From G965205525 sp965205525 (GTDB lineage Bacteria; Pseudomonadota; Gammaproteobacteria; JABABF01): a stretch of 64,000 nucleotides of DNA. Positions 52,154 to 60,267 of this stretch are shown here, in pieces. Made by a program: the position numbers and the translations under genes. The stretch lies in NCBI GenBank assembly GCA_965205525.1, contig OZ242171.1, positions 806,001-870,000 on the forward strand. Direction: 5' to 3'. The notes beneath the pieces are model-generated. The model saw only the letters and a program-made list of their open reading frames with translations. It was not told the origin of the DNA and ran no database searches. The first letter of the stretch is position 1. Each line of letters begins with the position of its first letter.

Positions 52154-53705
52154 TCGCTGCCGTCCCGCGGGCCCGGTCCTGCTTGCAGCACTGCTGCTCT
52201 TCTTCGGCATGCCGCTTCTGCCCGGTGCAATGTCCGATACGCAAGCTCAGAAGGAGGAAAAAAAACCGGACTTTTCCAAGTTCCGCACCCGGCGCACCCC
52301 GACGCTTAGCAATCGTATTTATGAAAAATTGGCGGATGCGCAGGAGGCCATTGAAGAGGAGGAGGATACGGATGCCGCTCTTGACATACTAGACCGCCTG
52401 CTGCGGGATGCAGACCGGGGACGCTTGGAGCTGAACCCCTACGAGCGGGCCAATATCTGGAACACCTACGGCTTCATCTACTACAACCAGGAGCGCTATC
52501 GGGATGCCATCCGCGCTTATCAGAATGTAGTTGAAGACCCGGAGGGCATTCCCCTCGCCCTGTACCGAAATACCCTCTATGTGCTGGCCCAGCTTCAATT
52601 CGTCCGTGAAAATTACCGGGCCGCCATTCGGCAGCTGGAGGACTGGTTTGAGGTGGCGGAAAACCCGGGACCCCAGCCCTGGTTCCTGCTGGCGCAAGCC
52701 TATTTTCAACTGGGCAATCCCAGGCGGGCGCTGGAGCTGGCTGAGGATGCATGGGACTTGGCAGACAGACGGGATGTGGCCATGCGCGAATCCTGGTACC
52801 TGCTCCTGCGCGCCCTGTACTACGAACGCAAGGATTTCCGAAAGACGCTGCAAGTAATGATCCCGCTGGTGACAAACTGGCCGAAAAAAGAATACTGGGC
52901 ACAGCTGTCCGGCATTTACGGAGAGCTGGAACAGGATCAAAAACAGATGCTTTCCATGGAGACCGCCTACCTGCAGGATATCCTGGACAAGGAGAAGGAG
53001 CTGCTCAATGTGGCCTACCTGCTGCTGTCCGAGGAAATGCCATACAAAGCGGCCCAAGTGCTGGAGGCCAGCTTTAGCGAAGGCCTAATTGAGGAGACCA
53101 GCAAGAACCTGGACCTGCTCGGCACCGCCTGGCGCAGCGCCCAGGAGATAGAGAAAGCCCTGCCGGTGATGGAGAAGGCGGCAAAACTGTCGGACGAGGG
53201 CAGGATCTACGCGCGCTTAGCCCAGATTTACTTAGACAGCTACCAGTACGAAAACGCCGTGCGAGCCGCGCAGTCCGCCTTGGAAAAGAATGCCCGACTG
53301 TTAGCAGATGCGGCGGCGAAAGAGAAGGCAAACTCAGAGAACGAGGAAGCAGAGAACAAAGAAGAGGAAAAGACAGAGAAGCCCGCTGAGACTGCCGCCA
53401 ATGAAGAGGAAGAAAGCGTTGAGAGCGAAAGGGAAAGGCGTAGAAACACACCCAAACCCGAAGGCGCTGTCCGCCGCCCGGATATTCTGCATACAGTGCT
53501 CGGCATCTCATTTTTCAACCTCGGCAAGTTTGAGGAAGCAAAAAAAGCATTCAGCCAGGTCAAGGAAATCGTCGAGGACGACTCCACCGCCAACCTGGCA
53601 GACCAATGGCTGGTCTTCATAATCAAAGAAGTCCGCCGCCAGAAACTGCTGGCATCGGACAGCGAATACGACTCTTCACAGCTGCGACAGTTGCTATTGC
53701 AGTAG
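52146..53705 (+). CDS. TPR-repeat periplasmic protein of the TonB2-type operon
   Basis: A 519-residue protein with a signal sequence and several tetratricopeptide repeats (for example AIRAYQNVVEDPEGIPLALY, RRALELAEDAWD and KALPVMEKAAKL). Between about 392 and 442 lies an acidic, low-complexity segment of Glu, Lys and Asn, followed by one more TPR. It overlaps tonB by 8 bp and is the last gene of the six-gene operon, as in Vibrio TonB2 loci. Its partner is unknown. Confidence 0.88.
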   Translation: MNNRCRPAGPVLLAALLLFFGMPLLPGAMSDTQAQKEEKKPDFSKFRTRRTPTLSNRIYEKLADAQEAIEEEEDTDAALDILDRLLRDADRGRLELNPYERANIWNTYGFIYYNQERYRDAIRAYQNVVEDPEGIPLALYRNTLYVLAQLQFVRENYRAAIRQLEDWFEVAENPGPQPWFLLAQAYFQLGNPRRALELAEDAWDLADRRDVAMRESWYLLLRALYYERKDFRKTLQVMIPLVTNWPKKEYWAQLSGIYGELEQDQKQMLSMETAYLQDILDKEKELLNVAYLLLSEEMPYKAAQVLEASFSEGLIEETSKNLDLLGTAWRSAQEIEKALPVMEKAAKLSDEGRIYARLAQIYLDSYQYENAVRAAQSALEKNARLLADAAAKEKANSENEEAENKEEEKTEKPAETAANEEEESVESERERRRNTPKPEGAVRRPDILHTVLGISFFNLGKFEEAKKAFSQVKEIVEDDSTANLADQWLVFIIKEVRRQKLLASDSEYDSSQLRQLLLQ

Positions 53706-53870
53706 CAGTAGTAATGACGTATTGCTATTCGTAATCAGCTTCCTGTCGAGGTCAGCCAAGTACGCTTTCGCAGTGATCTCTCCCGTACCCCGGTTGCGGA
53801 TACAGCAACTCTAGCATCCCGCAACAAGAATCTAAAGAGCCTGCTTCCGAAGCGGTGGTGATTTACGTAA
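53706..53870. other. Unassigned DNA at the head of the NERD island
   Basis: This 165-bp stretch after the TPR gene has no frame I recognise. It is less GC-rich than the operon before it and leads into the degenerate transposase-like fragment. No terminator for the TonB-type operon is evident. Confidence 0.5.
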
Positions 53871-54104
53871 GAGTTGGGGCTGTGGAGGAGGGTATGTTCC
53901 GCCGAGCAGCGGCGAAACTGTTTTGGATTGGCGAAGCGACGGCGGTTCTGGTTTTCCAAAGTGCGCTGCCAGTTACTGGATAAAAATACCCATCGCCTGT
54001 TCGTGGCCTGTGCTTTGCGTAACTTGGTGATGGCCAAGAACCGGTTGCTGAGGGAAAGCGGCTGGAATTGCAGGCAAGCTGCACCTGAAAAAGCGAGATC
54101 GTAG
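53871..54104 (+). pseudogene. Probable transposase C-terminal remnant (IS5-like)
   Basis: The frame ends with KRRRFWFSKVR, then DKNTHRLFVACALRNLVMAKNRLL, which resembles the C-terminal tail of IS5-type DDE transposases (pattern FxFxKVRxRGLxKN ... FALxNLxMARxxLL). An in-frame stop lies just upstream at 53868 and no catalytic part is present, so it is a remnant. The similarity is by eye. Confidence 0.5.
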
Positions 54105-54105
54105 A

Positions 54106-54789
54106 ATGGATATTTTACCAATCATCAATCAGCTGCCTGGCTCTCTTTGGTTTTTAATCTCAATCGGAATTGTTGCAGCCATTCTCAAGTCTTCTCTCAA
54201 ATCTTCTTCCAAGTCTTCTCGGTTCAAAGGGGTAATGGGCGAGTTTGGCGTCAATTTGACTGCAAAGATGATGCTTGATAAAAACAAATACCGCCTGATA
54301 AAGAATGTAACGCTGCCAACAGAAGATGGAAGTACTCAAATTGATCACATTATTGTTTCAATTTACGGAATCTTTGTAGTTGAAACAAAAAATATGGCTG
54401 GCTGGATATTTGGCAGCCCAAGGCAGCGAGTATGGACACAAAGAACTTATAAGCATTCAAGTAAATTTCAAAACCCTCTGCATCAAAACCATAAACACGT
54501 AAAAACGCTAGAGGCATTATTAGGGCTAAATGAGCAACAAATATATTCTGTAGTTGTTTTTGTTGGTGGCAGCACATTCAAAACAAAAATGCCTGAAAAT
54601 GTAACGCATGGCGGAGGCTATATCAGGTTTATTAAGTCAAAAAAACAGCAGATTTTCTCTGAGATTGAAGTGGTAGAAATCACCAAAAGAATTGAAAGTG
54701 GCAGGCTTGCGCCATCTTTTGAAACAGATCGTGAACATGCGAAGCATGTTAGAAATATTGTCAACGAATCGAGTGAGCATCAAGATTGA
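54106..54789 (+). CDS. NERD-domain (nuclease-related) protein
   Basis: A 227-residue protein with an N-terminal hydrophobic segment (about 11-30), then a NERD domain (about 40-150) with GEFGV, QIDHIIV (Asp80) and VVETKNMAGW (Glu93, Lys95), which are the acidic and lysine residues of a PD-(D/E)xK nuclease-like core. The gene is AT-rich (roughly 40% GC) against GC-rich neighbours. Cellular role is unknown; such proteins occur on plasmids, islands and defence loci. It sits alone, flanked by transposase-like fragments. Confidence 0.82.
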   Translation: MDILPIINQLPGSLWFLISIGIVAAILKSSLKSSSKSSRFKGVMGEFGVNLTAKMMLDKNKYRLIKNVTLPTEDGSTQIDHIIVSIYGIFVVETKNMAGWIFGSPRQRVWTQRTYKHSSKFQNPLHQNHKHVKTLEALLGLNEQQIYSVVVFVGGSTFKTKMPENVTHGGGYIRFIKSKKQQIFSEIEVVEITKRIESGRLAPSFETDREHAKHVRNIVNESSEHQD

Positions 54790-54867
54790 TCATTGACGGA
54801 TGCAGAGCCTCCTCAAAACCGGAACAAATCCCGAGTCTGAACTACAGTGGAACTACAGTTTAGTATT

Positions 54868-54900
54868 ATCAAGCGGCGGCAGTTCGGGTTTTCCAAAGTA
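54868..54900 (+). pseudogene. Second transposase-like fragment
   Basis: A short frame reading IKRRQFGFSKV, which matches the upstream remnant (KRRRFWFSKV); the two 30-bp stretches are identical at 26 of 30 positions. It stops matching at once and carries an inverted repeat (TTTCCAA, AGTA, TTGGAAA). It probably marks the other edge of the island. An adjacent direct repeat of GAACTACAGT lies at 54839-54859. Confidence 0.45.
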
Positions 54901-54927
54901 TTGGAAACTCAAAGTGCGGCGGGTTCG

Positions 54928-56766
54928 TTACATATCCGGGTCTCTGACCGCTCCCACATCCGCGCTGCTAACCAGTCGGGCATAGGCTCGCAGGGCTGCG
55001 GAGACTTTTCTGGGTCGCTTCTTTTCTGGCTGCCAGGCTTTGTCACCGCGCTTTTCCATGGCCGTTCTGCGGGACTTGAACTCCTCGTCTGTCAGCAGCA
55101 CATCTATTTTTCTAGCGGGGATGTCAATGCGAATTGTGTCACCGTTCTCCACCAGGGCGATGGCGCCGCCGCTGGCAGCTTCCGGGGAGATGTGTCCGAT
55201 GGAAAGCCCGGAGGTGCCGCCGGAGAAACGCCCGTCTGTGATGAGTGCGCATTTCTTTCCTAATTCCTTGGACTTGAGATAGCTGGTGGGATACAGCATC
55301 TCCTGCATCCCGGGACCGCCCTTGGGGCCCTCGTAGCGCACCAGCATCACCTCGCCAGGTTTTACCTTGTCGCTAAGGATGTGCTCCACAGCATCCTCCT
55401 GGCTTTCGCAAACGTGGGCTGGCCCCTCAAATACCAGCAGCTCCTCCTCTACGCCTGCGGTCTTTACCACCGAGCCTCGCTCGGCGATGTTGCCGTACAG
55501 CACCGCCAGGCCGCCGTCGCTGCTGTAGGCGTGTTCAATGCTCCGAATGCAGCCGCCGCTTCGGTCTCGGTCCAGTTTCGGCCAGCGGGTATCCTGGCTG
55601 AAGGCCTCCTGGGTCTTGATGCCAGCGGGACCGGCGGCGAAGAATCGCTCCACGGCTTCTTTTGGTTTGCGCATTACATCCCACTGCTCCAGGGCCTCTC
55701 CCAGGGTTTTGCTGTGCATCGTTGGCACATCCCGGCAGAGCAGGCCGGCCCGGTCCAGCTCGCCGAGAATGCCCATCACGCCGCCTGCCCGGTGCACATC
55801 CTCCATGTGGTAGTCCGGGCTGCTGGGGGCCACTTTGCACAGGCATGGCACTTTCTTGGAGAGGCGGTCTATGTCTTTCATGCCGAAATCCAGCTCCGCC
55901 TCCCGGGCGGCGGCCAGCAGGTGCAGGATGGTGTTGGTGGAGCCGCCCATGGCGATGTCCATGGACATGGCGTTTTCAAATGCTTCGCGGCCTGCGACTT
56001 TGCGGGGCAGCACCGTGTCATCATCCTTTTCGTAGTAGCGTTTCGCGCTCTCTACGATCAGGCGGCCCGCATCCAGAAATAGCTGCCGGCGGTCGGCATG
56101 GGTTGCCAGCATGCTGCCGTTGCCGGGCAGAGACAGCCCCAGCGCTTCGGTGAGGCAGTTCATAGAGTTGGCGGTGAACATGCCGGAGCAGGAACCGCAG
56201 GTGGGGCAGGCAGAGCGCTCGTACTCCGCCGCTTCTTCGTCGCTGACCTTGTCATCGGCGGCGACTACCATCGCATCTATCAGGTCCAGTTTGCGCTCGC
56301 TGAGCTTGGTGCGTCCGGCTTCCATCGGGCCGCCGGAGACAAATACCGTGGGGATGTTGAGCCGCAGCGCGGCCATCAGCATGCCGGGGGTGATCTTGTC
56401 GCAGTTGGAAATACACACCAGCGCGTCCGCGCAGTGGGCATTAACCATGTATTCCACCGAGTCGGCGATGATGTCCCGAGAGGGCAGGCTGTAAAGCATG
56501 CCATCATGTCCCATGGCGATGCCGTCATCCACCGCGATGGTGTTGAACTCCCGGCCGACCCCGCCGCTTCTCCCAATTTCCTCTGCCACCAGCCGCCCCA
56601 TGTCCCTGAGATGCACGTGGCCCGGCACAAACTGGGTAAATGAATTTGCCACCGCGATAATCGGCTTTTGAAAATCTTCGTCCTGCATGCCGGTGGCGCG
56701 CCACAGTGCCCGGGCGCCGGCCATATTGCGGCCCTGGGTGGTGGTGCGGGAGCGGTACTCGGGCAT
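54928..56766 (-). CDS. ilvD: Dihydroxy-acid dehydratase IlvD
   Basis: Penultimate enzyme of valine and isoleucine synthesis. The start MPEYRSRTTTQGRNMAGARALWRATG matches E. coli, giving 612 residues. Iron-sulfur cysteines are in ISNCDK and CPTCGSCSGMFTANSMN. The gene follows the acetyltransferase after 11 bp in a leftward group with pckA. The island's junction is 27 bases beyond the stop. Confidence 0.97.
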   Translation of the reverse strand: MPEYRSRTTTQGRNMAGARALWRATGMQDEDFQKPIIAVANSFTQFVPGHVHLRDMGRLVAEEIGRSGGVGREFNTIAVDDGIAMGHDGMLYSLPSRDIIADSVEYMVNAHCADALVCISNCDKITPGMLMAALRLNIPTVFVSGGPMEAGRTKLSERKLDLIDAMVVAADDKVSDEEAAEYERSACPTCGSCSGMFTANSMNCLTEALGLSLPGNGSMLATHADRRQLFLDAGRLIVESAKRYYEKDDDTVLPRKVAGREAFENAMSMDIAMGGSTNTILHLLAAAREAELDFGMKDIDRLSKKVPCLCKVAPSSPDYHMEDVHRAGGVMGILGELDRAGLLCRDVPTMHSKTLGEALEQWDVMRKPKEAVERFFAAGPAGIKTQEAFSQDTRWPKLDRDRSGGCIRSIEHAYSSDGGLAVLYGNIAERGSVVKTAGVEEELLVFEGPAHVCESQEDAVEHILSDKVKPGEVMLVRYEGPKGGPGMQEMLYPTSYLKSKELGKKCALITDGRFSGGTSGLSIGHISPEAASGGAIALVENGDTIRIDIPARKIDVLLTDEEFKSRRTAMEKRGDKAWQPEKKRPRKVSAALRAYARLVSSADVGAVRDPDM

Positions 56767-56777
56767 GATGGTCCTTC

Positions 56778-57257
56778 TCAGCCTAGGCTTTTGAACAGGA
56801 TGCTTGCTTCTTGGCAAGCTCTAGGCATCTTCCTGGCGGGGGGAGGCAGCAGGCTGGCATTCCCGACCTGAAAGCCCCGGGCCAGGAACCAGTGCACCGC
56901 CCGGGTACTGATGGCGAACAGAGTAGAAAGACCCTTTTCTGCTGCTGTTTTTTCAACCTGCTCCAGAAGCTGGTGCCCGAGGCCGCCCTCCTGGCTGTCC
57001 GGGCGGGTGGCGATACAGGCCAGCTCGCCGACACCCTCTTTGAAATAGGGATGCAGGGCTGCACAGGCGACAATTGCACAGTCCCTTTCAATGACAAAAA
57101 AATCGTTGATCTGTGCTTTGATGTGCTCCCGCTCCCGGGCCCGCAGGTTGCCGCTTTCCTGCAGGGGGCGGGTAAGGGCGTAGATAGGCCCCGCATCATT
57201 CGGGGCGGCCGGGCGCAGCAGATCGGAGCGGTACGCCGCCAGTGCGGTTTCAGCCAT
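56778..57257 (-). CDS. Stand-alone N-acetylglutamate synthase-type GNAT acetyltransferase
   Basis: A 159-residue GNAT protein nearly matching the C-terminal acetyltransferase domain of ArgA: RPLQESGNLRARERE, ACAALHPYFKEGVGELACIATRPD, and LFAISTRAVHWFLARGF. ArgA normally carries an amino-acid kinase domain of about 290 residues before this; here pckA occupies that place. It fits short N-acetylglutamate synthases of arginine synthesis. The ATG at 57257 overlaps the pckA end by 8 bp. Activity is predicted, not certain. Confidence 0.82.
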   Translation of the reverse strand: MAETALAAYRSDLLRPAAPNDAGPIYALTRPLQESGNLRAREREHIKAQINDFFVIERDCAIVACAALHPYFKEGVGELACIATRPDSQEGGLGHQLLEQVEKTAAEKGLSTLFAISTRAVHWFLARGFQVGNASLLPPPARKMPRACQEASILFKSLG

Positions 57258-58794
57258 TGCCGGGGCCTGCGGCGGCGATGTCGGGGGATAGATCAAACTT
57301 CTCAAAATTTTTCTGAAACCGCTCGGCCAGCTCAGCCGTCCGCTTGTCGTAGGCGGCTTTGTCGTCCCAAGTCTGCCGGGGCTGAAGCAGCCTGCTGTCT
57401 ACTCCCGGAATTTCCGTCGGGACATCCAGGTTCAGAACATCCAGGTGCTGCATCGGGGCATTCTGCAGAGAACCCTGCTGAATGGCGGTGATGATGGCCC
57501 GGGTGGTGGGAATTTCAAAACGCTGACCGCTGCCGCCGGGGCCGCCGTTGCCGCCGGTCCAGCCGGTATTGACCAGATAGACGCGGCTGCCGAAGGCATC
57601 CATTCGCTTCATCAGCAGGTCTGCGTACACCGAGGCCGGGCGTGGGAAGAAAGGTGCGCCGAAGCAGGTGGAGAAGGTGGGCACGATGCCCTGCAGGCCC
57701 ACCTCTGTCGCGCCCACCTTGGCTGTGTAGCCGCTCAGAAAGTGGTAGGCCGCCGCCTCCCGGGACAGAACGGCCACCGGCGGCAGCACCCCGTTGATGT
57801 CACAGGTCAGAAAGATCAGGGAAGAGGGCTCGCCGGCGCGGCCCTTGGGAACGCAGAGCTCCACGTGCTCCAGGGGATAGCTGCAGCGGCTGTTCTCGGT
57901 CAGCGATGAATCGGTGTAGTCGGCGGTGCGGGTATTCGCCTCCATGGTCACATTTTCAACGATGGCGCCGAAGCGAATTGCATCCCAGATCACCGGCTCC
58001 CGCTCGCGGTTCAGGTTGATGCACTTGGCGTAGCAGCCGCCCTCCAGATTGAACACGGTGTCGCGCCCCCAGCCGTGCTCGTCGTCGCCAATCAGCCGCC
58101 GCCCGGGGTCTGCCGACAGGGTTGTCTTGCCGGTGCCCGACAGGCCGAAGATCAGCGAGACATCTCCCTCTTTGCCGACATTGGCCGCGCAGTGCATGGG
58201 CAGCACATCCTTCTCCACCAGCAGGAAGTTCTGCACGGCGAAGAGGGCTTTTTTCATTTCCCCCGCATAACGCATGCCGGCCAGCAGAACCCGGCGCTGA
58301 GAGAAATCAATGATGACCGCGCCGTCGCTGGCGGTGCCGTCCCGTTCTGGCTTACAGCAGAACCCGGCGGCGTTCATTACCTGCCATTCCTCCTTGCCCT
58401 TGCGGTTGTAGGATTTTGGGCGGACGAACATGTTGCGGGCAAAGAGGGCGTGCCAGGCGGTCTCGGTGGTTACCTCAATCGGGATGTAGTGGTCCGGGTC
58501 GGCGCCGACATGAAGCTGAAAATAAAAATGCTCTCCTTCGAGGAGGTGTCCCTGCACCCGCTCCCACAGCGCTTCAAAGCGCTCTGGGTCAAAGGGCCGG
58601 TTGGTCTCGCCCCAGTCTATGTGCTCTTCGGTGCTGGGCTCGCGAACGATGAAGCGGTCGGCAGGGGAGCGACCGGTGCGGCTGCCGGTGACGACACACA
58701 GAGCGCCGGTGTCGGTCAGCTGGCCTTCTTCTCGCAGCAGAGATTTCTCTACCAGCTGCGCGACACTGAGATCCGAATGTGTTTTTTCTGACAC
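57250..58794 (-). CDS. pckA: Phosphoenolpyruvate carboxykinase (ATP)
   Basis: Converts oxaloacetate to phosphoenolpyruvate for gluconeogenesis. The ATP loop is GLSGTGKTTLSAD; further signatures are IGDDEHGWG and LEGGCYAKCINL. At 514 residues with a GTG start it is slightly shorter than the E. coli enzyme. No ribosome site is obvious. The 119-bp gap before the start is GC-rich with no recognisable element. The acetyltransferase gene begins within its last codons. Confidence 0.95.
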   Translation of the reverse strand: MSEKTHSDLSVAQLVEKSLLREEGQLTDTGALCVVTGSRTGRSPADRFIVREPSTEEHIDWGETNRPFDPERFEALWERVQGHLLEGEHFYFQLHVGADPDHYIPIEVTTETAWHALFARNMFVRPKSYNRKGKEEWQVMNAAGFCCKPERDGTASDGAVIIDFSQRRVLLAGMRYAGEMKKALFAVQNFLLVEKDVLPMHCAANVGKEGDVSLIFGLSGTGKTTLSADPGRRLIGDDEHGWGRDTVFNLEGGCYAKCINLNREREPVIWDAIRFGAIVENVTMEANTRTADYTDSSLTENSRCSYPLEHVELCVPKGRAGEPSSLIFLTCDINGVLPPVAVLSREAAAYHFLSGYTAKVGATEVGLQGIVPTFSTCFGAPFFPRPASVYADLLMKRMDAFGSRVYLVNTGWTGGNGGPGGSGQRFEIPTTRAIITAIQQGSLQNAPMQHLDVLNLDVPTEIPGVDSRLLQPRQTWDDKAAYDKRTAELAERFQKNFEKFDLSPDIAAAGPGNG

Positions 58795-58913
58795 GATAGG
58801 TTGAGGGGCACTGGGTACAGGGACGAATTATTACACAAGGGCGCAATGTATGCGGGGGTATTCCGACGGAGGGACACCGCATCGGCGATTGCGGCGCAGA
58901 CAATGTTGAAAGC

Positions 58914-59618
58914 TCATCGCCGAGGAGGAGCAGCCTCTCCCAGGCGGCCGAGGACGGGGAAGCGCAGATTCCGGCGGGGGGCGCGGCTTCGGTCCGGCTG
59001 CAGAACCGTGCGCAGGTGGCGGACGCCGTATTCCCGGGCCGCATCCAGCACTGCCTCGCTGTCGTCTATCAGCAGGGTGCGCTCCGGGCTGAAGGGATAC
59101 CGCTCCTGCAGCCGGGTCCAGAAAGCGGGCTGCTCCTTGGGCTGCCCGAAGTGGTGGGAGGAGAAGATCTCATCCAGCAGTGCGCTGAGACCGGTGTGCT
59201 CCAGCTTGCTGGCCAATCCCGCCGGATTGGCATTGGTGACCAGCAGAGCGGGGCGTCCGCTCTGGCGCAGGTTGGAGAGAAAGGCTTCTGCATCCGGGTG
59301 CATCCGCACCTTGGTTATTTGCTGCTGCTCCAGCTTTCCCACGTCCAGTCCCAGCTCCCGGGACCAGTGCTCCGGGGAGTACCATTCAATGGTGCCCTTG
59401 GCCTTTGCGTAGCGGCAGAGCACTTCCTCCCGGGCGGCCTCGGGGCTCAGGCCATTGGCCTTGCCGTAGCGCTGGGGGATGTACTCTTCCCAGAAGAAAT
59501 TGTCAAAGCAGAGATCTAAGAGAACCCCGTCCATGTCCAGAAGGACGGTGTCCACTTCCTCCCAGGGAATCGGGCACACGGGCTCGCTGGCGGCAGTCCA
59601 ATCGTCATGCATAGGCAT
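58914..59618 (-). CDS. yrfG: GMP/IMP nucleotidase YrfG (HAD family)
   Basis: A HAD phosphatase with the nucleophile motif LLDMDGVLLDL (Asp28, Asp30), LEHTGLSALLDEIFSSHHFGQPKE and LLIDDSEAVLDAA, all closely matching E. coli YrfG, which dephosphorylates GMP and IMP. The start is one of two nearby ATGs (59618 or 59612); 59618 is used. It is divergent from nudE, a pairing known from other gammaproteobacteria. The product has 234 residues. Confidence 0.9.
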   Translation of the reverse strand: MPMHDDWTAASEPVCPIPWEEVDTVLLDMDGVLLDLCFDNFFWEEYIPQRYGKANGLSPEAAREEVLCRYAKAKGTIEWYSPEHWSRELGLDVGKLEQQQITKVRMHPDAEAFLSNLRQSGRPALLVTNANPAGLASKLEHTGLSALLDEIFSSHHFGQPKEQPAFWTRLQERYPFSPERTLLIDDSEAVLDAAREYGVRHLRTVLQPDRSRAPRRNLRFPVLGRLGEAAPPRR

Positions 59619-59674
59619 ATGATAGCCGCTCGGAAGGCCAGTAATCCCCCGCCTGGCAATCCGCTGCTTTGCCA

Positions 59675-59704
59675 TTGGCACGGCTTTTGCTTTATCACTA
59701 AAAT
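59675..59704 (+). promoter_or_regulatory. Sigma-70-like promoter of nudE
   Basis: TTGGCA, 18 bp, TAAAAT. Five of six bases match in each box and the start codon lies 27 bases beyond. Confidence 0.6.
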
Positions 59705-59730
59705 AGGGGGCACTCTCCCTCTCCTTTGCT

Positions 59731-60267
59731 ATGCTGGAAAAACCTCGCATTCTGTCTCGCCGCTGGCTGGCCCACAGCCGCCTTTTTCATATTGAAGAGG
59801 TGCGGCTGCGATTTTCCAACGGCGTAGAGCGCTCTTTTGAGCGTCTCAATCCCTGGCTGCACCGCACGGTGATGATAGTCCCGCTGCTGGATGAGGAGAC
59901 GGTTCTTCTGGTAAAGGAATACGGTGCCGGTCAGGAGGACTACTACCTGTCGCTGCCCAAGGGGGCGGTGCAGGACGGGGAATCGGTCCTTGACGGCGCC
60001 AACCGAGAGCTGATGGAGGAGGCGGGCTACGGCGCTCGGCACCGGCAGATCTTGACCCGGCTCTCCCTGTCCCCCGCCTACATGGGCAACTCTATACACA
60101 TTGTGCTCGCCAAAGATCTTTACCCGAAAAAACTGCCCGGCGACGAGCCGGAGCCGCTGGAAGTAGTGCCCTGCAGGCTGGACGAAGTGTCCGAGCTCCT
60201 GACCCGGCCGGATTTCAGCGATGCCTATACCCTTGCCGCCCTGTATTTACTGAAAGGAGAGAAATAA
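59731..60267 (+). CDS. nudE: ADP compounds hydrolase NudE
   Basis: A 178-residue Nudix hydrolase acting on ADP-ribose and related compounds. The Nudix box is GAVQDGESVLDGANRELMEEAGYG and the lead-in YGAGQEDYYLSLPKG is typical. SLSPAYMGNSIHIVLAKDLYPKKLPGDEPE fits NudE over other Nudix groups. Its stop (TAA) shares a base with the ATG of the next gene, so they are coupled. Confidence 0.93.
   Translation: MLEKPRILSRRWLAHSRLFHIEEVRLRFSNGVERSFERLNPWLHRTVMIVPLLDEETVLLVKEYGAGQEDYYLSLPKGAVQDGESVLDGANRELMEEAGYGARHRQILTRLSLSPAYMGNSIHIVLAKDLYPKKLPGDEPEPLEVVPCRLDEVSELLTRPDFSDAYTLAALYLLKGEK

Noticed and set aside
53735..54121. Reverse-strand 128-residue frame in the NERD island
   Set aside because: No recognisable domain; the plus strand over the same DNA reads a transposase-like tail, which explains it better.
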